Positions 40,752 to 50,014 of a DNA stretch of 51,894 bases are shown here, piece after piece. Position 1 is the first letter of the stretch. Every line of letters starts with the position of its first letter. The position numbers were made by a program, and so were the translations under genes. The notes beneath the pieces are model-generated. The model saw only the letters and a program-made list of their open reading frames with translations. It ran no database searches and was not told the DNA's origin. This DNA comes from an uncultured Lachnospiraceae bacterium (lineage in GTDB: Bacteria > Bacillota > Clostridia > Lachnospirales > Lachnospiraceae): NCBI GenBank assembly GCA_910577105.1, contig CAJTMB010000023.1:1-51894 (forward strand), read 5' to 3'.

Positions 40752-42245
40752 TTATACTTCCAATTCCGCGATGGCTTTCTGCATCTGAGCCTGTCTTTCG
40801 GACAGCATCAGTTTTTCGTTGTGCCTTTGATAATCCGGACAGCCAAATCTGGAAATAAATTCCGCACTCCTTTTACCGGTGGTCAGTTCCGTCACCAATA
40901 TCAGCATCTCATTGCCTTCCTCAAAAGCCTTTTCCACAAATGTAAACAGGGCGTGAAGCCTTTCCTGTATGCGGCGGGTTTCTTCTTTCATGCCTGCCAC
41001 CCTTGTGTCAAACAGCTGTTTTACAACCGCAAACGGGGATTCCCCTTCCTGTCTTGTAAGTTCCCCGCGTGCCTCCCCGTAAAACCGCAGAATATACCTG
41101 TCTTTTTTCTTCTCTGCCGCTGAAAGTGCGCCTGCGCGCTCCCTGCTGTATAGCTGTTTTTCCTTTGTCTGCCCGTATTTTTCCAAAAGCTCCGAAATCT
41201 GCGCCCCTTCTTTTCCCTGCAAGGCCTTCAAGGGTGCAACCAATTCTCCGAGGCAGTCCCCCAGTTCCATGTTTTCCCGTATTTCCTCCTGCACCTTGTC
41301 AATTAGCATCCCCAAAAGCGACAGCCTTTCGTCAAAGGCTGCTGCCTTCGCCCGTTCCACTGCCGAATCCGCTATCCGTCCGTCTAAGATTTCCGAAATA
41401 TGGTAATCCTTTTTGTATTTATTGTATAAGTCATAATAGGCTGTAAATTCCCTGACAATAGCGTCATTTCTCAAAAACTGTCCCACAAGGGTTTCGTCCA
41501 CCCTGTTTTCTTCTTCTTCGGCAAGCTTTATCACCTCCGACAAATCCTCCCACCCTCTGGCAGTCACATACAGCCTGCCCTTAATTGTGGTTTCTATATG
41601 GTAGAAATAGTCTTTCTTTAATTCCAAAAACTGAAGGATTGCCGCATGGATGCCCTTTTCCTGCGCATAAATTTTCCATGCGCCGTAATCCGCCTCCACC
41701 TCAAGGACGCGCAGCCTGTCGTATGTCACCACATCAAAATCCCGGACGGATTTGTTGTATTCCGGCGGATTGCCTGCCGTCACAATCACCCAGCCGTCGG
41801 GTACGCGGTGTCTGCCAAACACTTTATATTGCAAAAATTGCAGCATGGAGGGCGCAAGCGTTTCCGACACACAGTTGATTTCATCCAGAAACAGAATCCC
41901 CTCCCGCACGCCGCTTTCCTCCATGGTGTCATATATGGACGCAATAATTTCACTCATGGTGTATTCCGACACATCATATTGCATACCGTCAAATTCCTTA
42001 TGGCAAATAAACGGCAGTCCCAGGGCGGATTGTCTGGTATGGTGGGTCATGGAATAGGACACCAGCGCAATGCCAAGCTCCGCCGCAATCTGCTCCATAA
42101 TGGCGGTTTTGCCGATGCCGGGCGCTCCCAGCAGGAAAATGGGCCGCTGGCGCATAATGGGGATTCGGTATTCCCCGTCCTCATCCTTTTTTAAATACAT
42201 CTTCACGGAATCCTTGATATAATCCTTTGCCTGTTTAATATTCAT
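40752..42245 (-). CDS. MoxR-like AAA+ ATPase
   Basis: A 497-aa ATPase. The AAA+ core (about residues 25-235) has Walker A LLGAPGIGKTA, Walker B GILFLDEINC and the sensor-1 region WVIVTAGNPPEYNKSV. The C-terminal 260 residues are helical and probably bind a partner. MoxR ATPases act with VWA proteins as metal-insertion or protein-remodelling chaperones; a VWA gene sits 3 bp upstream. The start at 42245 follows GGAGAACTGAACC. Confidence 0.9.
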   Translation of the reverse strand: MNIKQAKDYIKDSVKMYLKKDEDGEYRIPIMRQRPIFLLGAPGIGKTAIMEQIAAELGIALVSYSMTHHTRQSALGLPFICHKEFDGMQYDVSEYTMSEIIASIYDTMEESGVREGILFLDEINCVSETLAPSMLQFLQYKVFGRHRVPDGWVIVTAGNPPEYNKSVRDFDVVTYDRLRVLEVEADYGAWKIYAQEKGIHAAILQFLELKKDYFYHIETTIKGRLYVTARGWEDLSEVIKLAEEEENRVDETLVGQFLRNDAIVREFTAYYDLYNKYKKDYHISEILDGRIADSAVERAKAAAFDERLSLLGMLIDKVQEEIRENMELGDCLGELVAPLKALQGKEGAQISELLEKYGQTKEKQLYSRERAGALSAAEKKKDRYILRFYGEARGELTRQEGESPFAVVKQLFDTRVAGMKEETRRIQERLHALFTFVEKAFEEGNEMLILVTELTTGKRSAEFISRFGCPDYQRHNEKLMLSERQAQMQKAIAELEV

Positions 42246-42248
42246 GGT

Positions 42249-43535
42249 TCAGTTCTCCAATTCTTCTTCCTCAATTACGGCGCGTATTGCCCATACCGGA
42301 ACAGGGGGCCTGCCTTCGTCCTCGTTCAGAAATGCAAATATGACGTCATAAGCCGGCATTTTTTCGGGATAGAGGCCGTAACCATCCGTAAAATAGATAA
42401 GTCCCTTTAAGTTTTCAAACTCTCCCTCTTCCACCAGTTCATTTACATAGGTAAAAACCGGCCTGAAATCGGTTGCGCCAAATCCGGTCAGCTTTCCTTC
42501 CGCTAAAAATGCATGAAAGTCTTCATCACAGGTGATTTTCGTGTCGCTCCTGACCTCATTGTCACACTGTATGATATGCACGTTTACCTTGGTAAAAAAG
42601 TTCTCCGCCCCTTTGAGCAGTGAATACGTTTTGTTTATAAACCCTTTGACAATGGGACCCCTGCAGGAAGCAGAAGTATCTATGGCAATCACAAACTCCT
42701 TTATTTTTCTGCTCTCCCTGTATTCTAAAGGCTCTATCAGCGGCATGTTGCCATACTGTTTCAATCCGTAGGTATAATAAATATAATCAAATTCATCCTC
42801 GCTGGGGCTGATATCCTCTCCCATGGTGACAATTTTTTTTAGGAGGGCTGCGTAGTCATACCTGTCCTTTGTGGCTTCCGCCAGGTTTTTTTGGAGGCTT
42901 TCCTCCCCTGTCTTCCCACGGGAAAAGGATTTCAAATCCGCTTTTACCCGCTCGCTTATTTTTTTCCATTCTTCTTTGGACGGTTCGGAAATTTCCTTAA
43001 TCCTCCAGCTTTCATGCCTATCCACAAAAAAGAGACGTTTCAGTTCCGTTTCATAATCCTTGGAGGGACCGTTCAGCTTAAAGTAGCGGTATACCTTTTC
43101 TGCCGTAAGTACCGGAATCTGCTGTTTTAGTCTTTGTAACTGCTGTGTAGCTTCCCTGTCGCGCTCTAAGGAAAGACCCGGCAAATTCATGGATAAGATG
43201 GTTTCCTCCACGGCTATGTCCGCCGCCAAATCCCATAATCCCTCCTCCAGCTTTCCGTAACCGTACCAATGGCTGAATATGCAGTGCAACAGTATATGCA
43301 GATACATTCTGGCAGCCGATGCCGACTCTTTTTTATATGCCTCCAGTAAAAATGCCGCATCATAATACAGGGCCTTGCCGTCCGTCATCACACCATGTAT
43401 GCCGGGCTGTGACACAGTCGTCATTTTATTGACTGCCGCGTCCAGAAAACGAAACTGTACCACAATAGCATCCCTTGCCAGAAGGAGAATATCCCTTGCC
43501 AGTTTTTCCCTTTTGCTGTTCTTATCTTCCTCCAT
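42249..43535 (-). CDS. VWA-like protein (DUF2201 type)
   Basis: A 428-aa partner of the MoxR-like ATPase. The N-terminal half resembles the DUF2201 putative metallopeptidase domain (MYLHILLHCIFSHWYGYG). The C-terminal half is a VWA-like fold with the MIDAS-type FVIAIDTSASCRGP, then GFGATDFRPVFTYVNEL and GLIYFTDGYGLYP. The HExxH Glu expected of an active metallopeptidase is not present (HILLH), so that part may be only structural. The start at 43535 follows AAAGGAAGGCGCGC. Confidence 0.87.
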   Translation of the reverse strand: MEEDKNSKREKLARDILLLARDAIVVQFRFLDAAVNKMTTVSQPGIHGVMTDGKALYYDAAFLLEAYKKESASAARMYLHILLHCIFSHWYGYGKLEEGLWDLAADIAVEETILSMNLPGLSLERDREATQQLQRLKQQIPVLTAEKVYRYFKLNGPSKDYETELKRLFFVDRHESWRIKEISEPSKEEWKKISERVKADLKSFSRGKTGEESLQKNLAEATKDRYDYAALLKKIVTMGEDISPSEDEFDYIYYTYGLKQYGNMPLIEPLEYRESRKIKEFVIAIDTSASCRGPIVKGFINKTYSLLKGAENFFTKVNVHIIQCDNEVRSDTKITCDEDFHAFLAEGKLTGFGATDFRPVFTYVNELVEEGEFENLKGLIYFTDGYGLYPEKMPAYDVIFAFLNEDEGRPPVPVWAIRAVIEEEELEN

Positions 43536-43548
43536 GCGCGCCTTCCTT

Positions 43549-45387
43549 TTACGATGCAAAATTTCCTGTGTAAAGCTGGTAATACCTTCCTTTTTCCGCT
43601 ATCAATTCTTCATGGTTTCCTCTTTCTATTATCCTGCCCTGCTCCATAACCATGATACAATCCGCGTTCCGGATTGTGGAAAGCCTGTGGGCAATGACAA
43701 ATGTAGTCCTCCCCTGCATCAACCTGTCCATGCCCTGCTGCACAAGGCTTTCGGTACGGGTATCAATGGAGGAAGTCGCCTCATCCAGAATCAGTACCGG
43801 CGGGTCTGCCACAGCCGCCCTTGCGATGGCAAGAAGCTGCCTCTGTCCCTGACTTAAGTTACTGCCGTCCCCTGTCAGCATGGTTTGATAACCTTCCGGC
43901 AGACGGATGATAAAATCATCCGCATTGGCAAGCTTTGCAGCGGCAATGCATTCTTCATCTGTCGCTTCCAGCCTTCCGTAACGGATATTTTCCATGACAG
44001 TGCCCGTAAACAGATGGGTATCCTGCAGCACCACTCCAAGCGAGCGGCGCAAATCCTCTTTCTTGATTTTGTTGATATTGATGCCGTCATAGCGGATTTT
44101 GCCATCCTGAATATCATAAAAACGGTTGATTAAATTGGTAATGGTTGTTTTACCGGCGCCGGTGCTTCCTACAAAGGCAATCTTTTGTCCCGGCGTGGCA
44201 AACATCCTGATGTTGTGAAGCACCATCTTTTTATCATCATACCCAAAGTCCACATCGTTAAACTCCACATTTCCCATAAGCTCCGTATAGGTTACGGTGC
44301 CGTCCGCCTGATGGGGATGCTTCCATGCCCAGAGCCCCGTTCTTTCCGACACTTCTGTCAGAGATTGGTCGTCATTCTTCTTTACATTCACCAGTTCCAC
44401 ATAGCCGTCATCCGTTTCCGGCTCGGCGTCCATCAGTTCAAATACGCGGTTGGCGCCTGCCATTGCCATTACAATGGAATTGAGCTGCTGGCTTATCTGG
44501 GTAATGGGTCTTGAAAAGTTCTTGTTAAGTGAAAGGAATGCCGCAAGAGCGCCCAGCGTCAGGCCCGACCATCCGTTTACCGTCATCATGGCGCCGACAA
44601 CGGCGCAGAGCACGTAACTGATATTTCCGATATTGGCATTAATGGGCATCATAATATTGGCAAACTTATTGGCATTGTCTGCGCTGTCCCTGAGCTTTTC
44701 ATTGATTTCTTTAAATTCCGCAAAGCTCTTTTCCTCATGGCAGAATACCTTTACCACCTTCTGGCCTTCCATCATCTCTTCGATGTAGCCGTTCACCCTG
44801 CCGAGGGCTTTTTGCTGTGCCCCGAAATAATAACCCGACTTGCTTCCTATTTTTTTTGAAGTAAACAGCATGACTCCCACCATAAAGAGGGAAAGCAGCG
44901 TCAGTGGAATGTTCATGGTAACCATACCGTAAAACACCGTAACGATGCTTACTGCCGAATTGATTACCTGGGGAATGCTCTGGCTGATTAACTGCCTGAG
45001 GGTGTCCACGTCATTTGTATACACGGACATGATATCCCCATGGGCATGGGTGTCAAAATACTTTATCGGCAGGGATTCCATGTGATGAAACAGTTCAATC
45101 CTCAAATTCCGCAAAGTGCCCTGTCCCACATTCACCATAATGCGGTTAAAGGTATACGCGCTCAGGATACCGACGCCAAAAAGAGCAGCCAGCTTTAAAA
45201 TCGCCTGCGCCAGCCCTCCGAAATCGGGATTGGACGCCGTAAGCATGGGTTCTATATAATCGTCTATCAAGGTCTTCATAAAGGTAAGCCCTTTTAAATC
45301 CGCCAATGCCGCAATAATGATGCAGACAATCACGACCAGCATGGAACCTTTATAATATTTAAAAAGATACTGCAATACCCGTTTCAT
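43549..45387 (-). CDS. ABC exporter half with intact ATPase site (MdlB type)
   Basis: A 612-aa permease-ATPase fusion: six membrane helices (about 15-310) and a nucleotide-binding domain with Walker A GSTGAGKTT, signature LSQGQRQLLAIARA and Walker B VLILDEATSSID with the catalytic Glu. About 40 extra residues between the permease and ATPase (ELVNVKKNDDQSLTEVSERTGLW) form an insert. Its start overlaps the partner's stop by one base (TGATG). With the next gene it forms a heterodimeric multidrug- or lipid-type exporter. Confidence 0.93.
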   Translation of the reverse strand: MKRVLQYLFKYYKGSMLVVIVCIIIAALADLKGLTFMKTLIDDYIEPMLTASNPDFGGLAQAILKLAALFGVGILSAYTFNRIMVNVGQGTLRNLRIELFHHMESLPIKYFDTHAHGDIMSVYTNDVDTLRQLISQSIPQVINSAVSIVTVFYGMVTMNIPLTLLSLFMVGVMLFTSKKIGSKSGYYFGAQQKALGRVNGYIEEMMEGQKVVKVFCHEEKSFAEFKEINEKLRDSADNANKFANIMMPINANIGNISYVLCAVVGAMMTVNGWSGLTLGALAAFLSLNKNFSRPITQISQQLNSIVMAMAGANRVFELMDAEPETDDGYVELVNVKKNDDQSLTEVSERTGLWAWKHPHQADGTVTYTELMGNVEFNDVDFGYDDKKMVLHNIRMFATPGQKIAFVGSTGAGKTTITNLINRFYDIQDGKIRYDGININKIKKEDLRRSLGVVLQDTHLFTGTVMENIRYGRLEATDEECIAAAKLANADDFIIRLPEGYQTMLTGDGSNLSQGQRQLLAIARAAVADPPVLILDEATSSIDTRTESLVQQGMDRLMQGRTTFVIAHRLSTIRNADCIMVMEQGRIIERGNHEELIAEKGRYYQLYTGNFAS

Positions 45388-47138
45388 CAGCGTTCACCTC
45401 CCGCATGGTCGAAATCTCCTCCGCCTTTCACCTGCGTTTCATATATTTCCCGATATATGGCATTGGTGGAAAGCAACTCTTCATGGGTACCGATTCCACT
45501 CAATTTTCCGCCTTCCATCACCAGAATCCTGTCGGCCTCCTGCACGCTGGAAATGCGCTGTGCAATGATAATCTTGGTAGTGCCGGGTATGCTTTCGGCA
45601 AATGCCTTTCGGATTTTTGCATCTGTTGCCGTATCCACTGCGCTGGTAGAATCGTCCAGAATCAGAACCTTCGGATTTTTCAAGAGCGCTCTCGCAATAC
45701 AAAGCCTTTGCTTCTGTCCTCCAGACACATTGGAACCACCCTGCTCGATATATGTATGATACTTATCAGGAAACTGCTGAATAAATTCATCCGCGCAGGC
45801 CTGTATGCATGCTGCCCTGCACTCTTCTTCCGTCGCATTTTCGTTTCCCCACCGCAGGTTATCCAGAATCGAACCCGAAAACAGGACATTTTTCTGAAGC
45901 ACCACCGATACATTATCCCGAAGGGCTTCCATATCGTAATCCCGAACATCCAGTCCGCCCACACATACAGAGCCTTCCGTCACATCATAAAGACGGCTGA
46001 TAAGACTTACAAGGCTTGATTTCCCACAGCCGGTTCCGCCAATAATGCCTATCGTTTCACCTGATTTTATGTGCAAATCAATATCCTGCAGCGTTTCTTT
46101 ACCGCTCCCCTGCCTGTAGGAAAAGAAAACATGATTGAAATCTATCCTGCCATCAGAAATTTCACGAATTGCGGAATCCCCGTTTTTTAAATCCGGCTCT
46201 TCATTTATTACTTCCGCAATACGCCTGCCGCTTGCCGCACTCATGGTAAGCATGACAAATATCATGGAAAGCATCATTAAGGACATCAATATACCCATGA
46301 TGTAACTGAACATGGAAAAAAGTTCCCCTGTCTGCAATTCGCCTGCCACAACAAATTTGGCTCCGAACCATGACAAGGCAAGCACACATCCGTATATGGT
46401 AATCATCATAATGGGATTGTTGAATGCCAGTATTTTTTCTGCTTTTACAAACAGCTTATAAAGCCTGTTTGCAGCGTCGGAGAATTTTTTCTTTTCATAA
46501 TCCTCCCGCACAAAAGACTTTACCACGCGGATGGCCGTCATGTTTTCCTGCACACTGGCATTTAAATCATCGTACTTCTTAAAAACCACATCAAATATTT
46601 TCATGACCGTCAGCATGATGATAATCAGAAATACCGCCAGAAAGGCGATGGCAACCAAAAATATGATACTCATCTTTGCGCTGATAAACAGGCACATACA
46701 CATACTGCAAATCAGCATAAGGGGAGCGCGTACCGCAATACGAATCACCATCTGGTATGCATTCTGTAAGTTGGTCACATCCGTCGTCATACGGGTTACC
46801 AGTCCCGCCGTGCTGAATTTATCGATATTGGAAAAAGAAAAACGCTGGATATTTTCGTACATGCCGTTTCTCAGGTTACATGCCAGCCCCGAAGAAGCCG
46901 CTGCCGCATATTTTCCCGCAAGTATGCCGAAAAGCAAGCTGCACATTGCAAGCAGCAGCATCAATGCGCCAAACCAGTAAACTGCCCGCATATCCTCCTT
47001 TTTAATACCCTCATCCACAATGGCCGCCGTTACTAATGGAATCAAAACCTCCATCACAACCTCCAGGGCTGCAAACAACGGCGTAAGCAAGGACGGTTTC
47101 TTATATTGCTTTACCTGCTGTAAAATTGTCCGAACCAT
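45387..47138 (-). CDS. ABC exporter half with degenerate ATPase site (MdlA type)
   Basis: A 583-aa permease-ATPase fusion. Walker A is GGTGCGKSS and the signature VSGGQKQRLCIARA is canonical. In Walker B (VLILDDSTSAVD) Asp replaces the catalytic Glu, as in TM287 of heterodimeric exporters, marking one inactive site. The start at 47138 follows GGAGGAAAGTAGT. It opens a five-gene operon with the VWA, MoxR-like and LRR genes and is divergent from a LysR regulator. Confidence 0.93.
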   Translation of the reverse strand: MVRTILQQVKQYKKPSLLTPLFAALEVVMEVLIPLVTAAIVDEGIKKEDMRAVYWFGALMLLLAMCSLLFGILAGKYAAAASSGLACNLRNGMYENIQRFSFSNIDKFSTAGLVTRMTTDVTNLQNAYQMVIRIAVRAPLMLICSMCMCLFISAKMSIIFLVAIAFLAVFLIIIMLTVMKIFDVVFKKYDDLNASVQENMTAIRVVKSFVREDYEKKKFSDAANRLYKLFVKAEKILAFNNPIMMITIYGCVLALSWFGAKFVVAGELQTGELFSMFSYIMGILMSLMMLSMIFVMLTMSAASGRRIAEVINEEPDLKNGDSAIREISDGRIDFNHVFFSYRQGSGKETLQDIDLHIKSGETIGIIGGTGCGKSSLVSLISRLYDVTEGSVCVGGLDVRDYDMEALRDNVSVVLQKNVLFSGSILDNLRWGNENATEEECRAACIQACADEFIQQFPDKYHTYIEQGGSNVSGGQKQRLCIARALLKNPKVLILDDSTSAVDTATDAKIRKAFAESIPGTTKIIIAQRISSVQEADRILVMEGGKLSGIGTHEELLSTNAIYREIYETQVKGGGDFDHAGGER

Positions 47139-47231
47139 ACTACTTTCCTCCATTATGACTTTGCAAACCAAAGTCAGTTTTACCTCTGATACCTACTGTA
47201 TCGCAGTTTTGTTTGCATGTGAATTCAAAAA

Positions 47232-47270
47232 ATGTTATTATTAATTAACATATTTTATTAATGCATGCAT
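47232..47270. promoter_or_regulatory. Candidate LysR operator between regulator and exporter operon
   Basis: ATGTTA-8-TAACAT (47232-47251) has the interrupted dyad form of LysR sites, and a perfect ATGCATGCAT palindrome (47261-47270) follows, 16 bp before the lysR start. Both lie in the 148-bp divergent gap. Confidence 0.5.
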
Positions 47271-47286
47271 AAAGAAAGGATTTGCT

Positions 47287-48204
47287 ATGAATACCACACA
47301 ATTGGAATGCTTCTCCAGCGTAGCCAACAACTTAAATTTTGCAAGGGCTGCTGAAGAACTGCATATCACACAGCCGGCAGTCACCCATCAGATTAACACG
47401 CTGGAAAATGAACTGGGCACAAAATTGTTTAAGCGGACCACCCGGCTGGTAGAACTGACCCCCGAAGGACTGCGCTTCCTGACGGACGCCAGACACATCT
47501 TGCAGCTTATGCGCAGCGCCAGGGCAAAGCTTTCCGATTATGATTCTGACAATGTATCCTTTTTTGCCATCGGCTGCCACAGCACCACGGAATTGGCGCT
47601 GTTTCCCCCTATTTTACGGGAACTTTTACAAAAATACCCCAACCTGCACCCCAATCTGCGGACTGTGCCCTTTCGTTCCCTCGAAAATCTTTTGGAGGAC
47701 AGTTCCCTGGATGTCATTTTTGATTTCAAACCGGAAATCCATTCCAAAAAAAATATTGTCTATGAAGAAATGATACAGGCAAAGCTGATGTTTGTGCTGC
47801 CAAAATCGCATCCCTATGCCCACAAGGATATGCTTACCGCCGAGGACTTGGAGAACGAAAGACTGATTCTGCAGGAACCTCATCACATTCCGCCCACCCT
47901 TTTTGAATTTCAGAGACCGTTTGTGGACTCTCATTTTTATAAAGATTTATACTTCTGTGACAATTCCGAGTCCGCCCTTACCATGGTAAAAGCAGGGCTT
48001 GGCGTCACCATGCTTATGGATATCCGGCCCCTTCGGGAAGAGTTGCTTTGCTATGTGCCGTTTACCTATCCTCTCAGTCTCTCTTACGGAGTACATTATC
48101 GGAAGCAGCAGAAAACCACCCTGTTTAAGGACTTTCTCGAAATTGCCGGGAAAATTTTTGCCCGAATGGGAGATTCTTCCGCCTATGACACATACTATAA
48201 ATAA
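47287..48204 (+). CDS. LysR-family transcriptional regulator
   Basis: A 305-aa regulator with an N-terminal winged helix (NNLNFARAAEELHITQPAVTHQINTLENELG, residues 15-48) and a two-lobed effector-binding domain (about 90-300). The start at 47287 follows AAAGAAAGGATTTGCT. It is divergent from the exporter operon, the classic arrangement for a regulator of its neighbour, and it shares a transcript with the GH18 gene 22 bp downstream. The effector is unknown. Confidence 0.93.
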   Translation: MNTTQLECFSSVANNLNFARAAEELHITQPAVTHQINTLENELGTKLFKRTTRLVELTPEGLRFLTDARHILQLMRSARAKLSDYDSDNVSFFAIGCHSTTELALFPPILRELLQKYPNLHPNLRTVPFRSLENLLEDSSLDVIFDFKPEIHSKKNIVYEEMIQAKLMFVLPKSHPYAHKDMLTAEDLENERLILQEPHHIPPTLFEFQRPFVDSHFYKDLYFCDNSESALTMVKAGLGVTMLMDIRPLREELLCYVPFTYPLSLSYGVHYRKQQKTTLFKDFLEIAGKIFARMGDSSAYDTYYK

Positions 48205-48226
48205 ATACCTTAAATCATGGTGCAAT

Positions 48227-49387
48227 ATGACAATTTATACCGTAAAAGAAGGCGATACCGTAGACAGCATTGCCGCTGCCTATGATATTCCCGTTTCCAC
48301 CATTTTATACAACAACCAGATTTCTTCCCCGTACAGCCTTGCCGTCGGCCAGTCTCTCCTCCTCTCCACCGGAGAAGGCGCTGTGGCAGACAAACGAAGC
48401 ATTTACACCGGCGGCTACGCTTATCCATTTATCGACAGGGAGGTGCTCACACAGACGCTTCCTTATCTGTCATATTTATACATCTTTTCTTATGGCTTTA
48501 CCATGGAGGGGGAACTGATACCGCCTGCCTTAGATGATACCTTTATGATTACGCTGGCCAAAGAGTACAACACTGCACCCATTCTGACCCTGACCCCTTT
48601 CGGGCCCGATGGTCATTTCAATAACAACCTGATTAGCCATATTGTAAGGGATTTGGAAGCCAGAAGACGCTTAAAAGATGCTATTGTAACACAAATAACG
48701 GAACGGGGCTTTGAAGGTCTCGACATTGATTTTGAATATATCCTTGCCGAAGACAAGGAGGCATTCGTAGACTTCGTCGCCTACATGCAGGAGAGCATCA
48801 GCGCTCTCGGCTATCCTGTTTCCGTTGCCCTTGCGCCCAAAACCTCCGACACCCAGACAGGGCTTTTATATGCCGGAAAAGACTACGCCGGGCTGGGAGC
48901 AGTGGCTGATTATGTGTTGTTAATGACGTATGAATGGGGGTATACTTACGGCCCGCCCATGGCTGTTGCACCTTTAAACAAGGTACGGGAAGTGGTGGAA
49001 TATGCCCTGACTGTTATTCCTGCCGAAAAAATCCATTTGGGAATTCCCAACTATGGGTATGACTGGAAATTGCCCTTTGTCAGAGGAGAGTCCGCCGCCA
49101 CCGTCATCGGGAATGTGCAGGCTGTCCAGATTGCCATCGATAATGGTGTACCGATTTTGTTTGACGATATTGCCCTGTCTCCTTATTTCTTTTATGAAAA
49201 AGCTGATGAAAACGGCGAGGAAGCCATACAACATGAAGTGTGGTTTGAAGATGTCCGCAGCATTAATGAAAAACTGAACCTAATAGAACAGTATGGTCTT
49301 CGTGGCTTTGGCTGCTGGCAGATTATGCGTCTGTTTCGTGCAAGCTGGCTGCTGACGGCTGACAGATTCCGTATTACCAAACCATAA
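48227..49387 (+). CDS. LysM-GH18 glycosidase (YaaH/spore cortex-associated type)
   Basis: A 386-aa protein: one LysM (residues 1-46, IYTVKEGDTVDSIAAAYDIPVSTI) and a GH18 barrel (about 60-380). The catalytic signature is GFEGLDIDFEYI, with Glu as acid/base; MTYEWGYTYGPPMAVAP and FGCWQIMRLF are further family marks. Relatives such as YaaH act on N-acetylglucosamine bonds in spore peptidoglycan. There is no signal peptide; spore-coat delivery is usual for this group. The start at 48227 has a weak site (GGTGC), consistent with coupling to the LysR gene. Confidence 0.92.
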   Translation: MTIYTVKEGDTVDSIAAAYDIPVSTILYNNQISSPYSLAVGQSLLLSTGEGAVADKRSIYTGGYAYPFIDREVLTQTLPYLSYLYIFSYGFTMEGELIPPALDDTFMITLAKEYNTAPILTLTPFGPDGHFNNNLISHIVRDLEARRRLKDAIVTQITERGFEGLDIDFEYILAEDKEAFVDFVAYMQESISALGYPVSVALAPKTSDTQTGLLYAGKDYAGLGAVADYVLLMTYEWGYTYGPPMAVAPLNKVREVVEYALTVIPAEKIHLGIPNYGYDWKLPFVRGESAATVIGNVQAVQIAIDNGVPILFDDIALSPYFFYEKADENGEEAIQHEVWFEDVRSINEKLNLIEQYGLRGFGCWQIMRLFRASWLLTADRFRITKP

Positions 49388-49415
49388 GGAGCAGGCTTCT
49401 GCCTGCTCCCTTTTT
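49388..49415 (+). terminator. Terminator after the GH18 gene
   Basis: GGAGCAGGC and GCCTGCTCC form a perfect 9-bp stem with loop TTCT, followed by CTTTTTT. It starts directly after the stop codon. Confidence 0.95.
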
Positions 49416-49419
49416 TCTC

Positions 49420-49989
49420 TTATTCCTCTCCATATAACAGTTCAAAGGTTTCGTAATGGTCCTCCGTATAGTAAACCAGCCCGTCATTGGAATACACAAT
49501 GCGTTTAGCCCCGCGATATCCGCCGTCACTGTCGATATCGCATTCGTGGTATTCCCTTCCTTCTTTTTCGGGCAGGATTCCTTCGTAATTACCAAAATAA
49601 TCCCCGCCGATGCTCTTTCCGGGCGCCACTTCGGAAAGGTTGCCTTCCGAGCTGACCCAGCCCAGTCTGCGGGCTTCCTCTTTCGTAATAAAGTTCGCCG
49701 GCAGATGCCCGAACAGGTGAAGGTACGCGGCAACATCTTCCTTAGATGTGTACTCCCCGTCTTCCCGTACATCCGCTTCCTGCGTGGACACTGCTGTCTC
49801 CGGCTGTTCCGTTTCCGGCTGCCCTGTCTCCGGCTGCTCCGTTTCCGACTGTCCTGTCTCCGGCTGCCCTGCCTCCGACTGTATTGTCACGGATGGTTCT
49901 GTTATCCGCCTGTCTGTTTCGCTTCCGCAACCTGTCAGAATACTGAAAAGCAGCAGAAAAATTATTAATAGTATATTTTTACGTTTCAT
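49420..49989 (-). CDS. Barnase-type ribonuclease lipoprotein
   Basis: Predicted extracellular guanyl-preferring RNase anchored by lipid. The 189 aa start with a lipoprotein signal (lipobox LTGC, Cys21). A linker of five near-copies of (G/E)Q(P/S)ET occupies residues 41-65. The barnase domain is about 78-189: AAYLHLFGHLPANFITKEEA, GNLSEVAPGKSIGGDYF and DHYETF. The residues matching barnase Lys27, Glu73, Arg83, Arg87 and His102 are present as Lys103, Glu149, Arg159, Arg163 and His178. The start at 49989 was chosen over an ATG 12 bp upstream that has no room for a ribosome binding site. No barstar-like inhibitor gene is adjacent. Confidence 0.93.
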   Translation of the reverse strand: MKRKNILLIIFLLLFSILTGCGSETDRRITEPSVTIQSEAGQPETGQSETEQPETGQPETEQPETAVSTQEADVREDGEYTSKEDVAAYLHLFGHLPANFITKEEARRLGWVSSEGNLSEVAPGKSIGGDYFGNYEGILPEKEGREYHECDIDSDGGYRGAKRIVYSNDGLVYYTEDHYETFELLYGEE

Positions 49990-50014
49990 AAGGCATTCCA
50001 TCCTTCTGCCCTAA

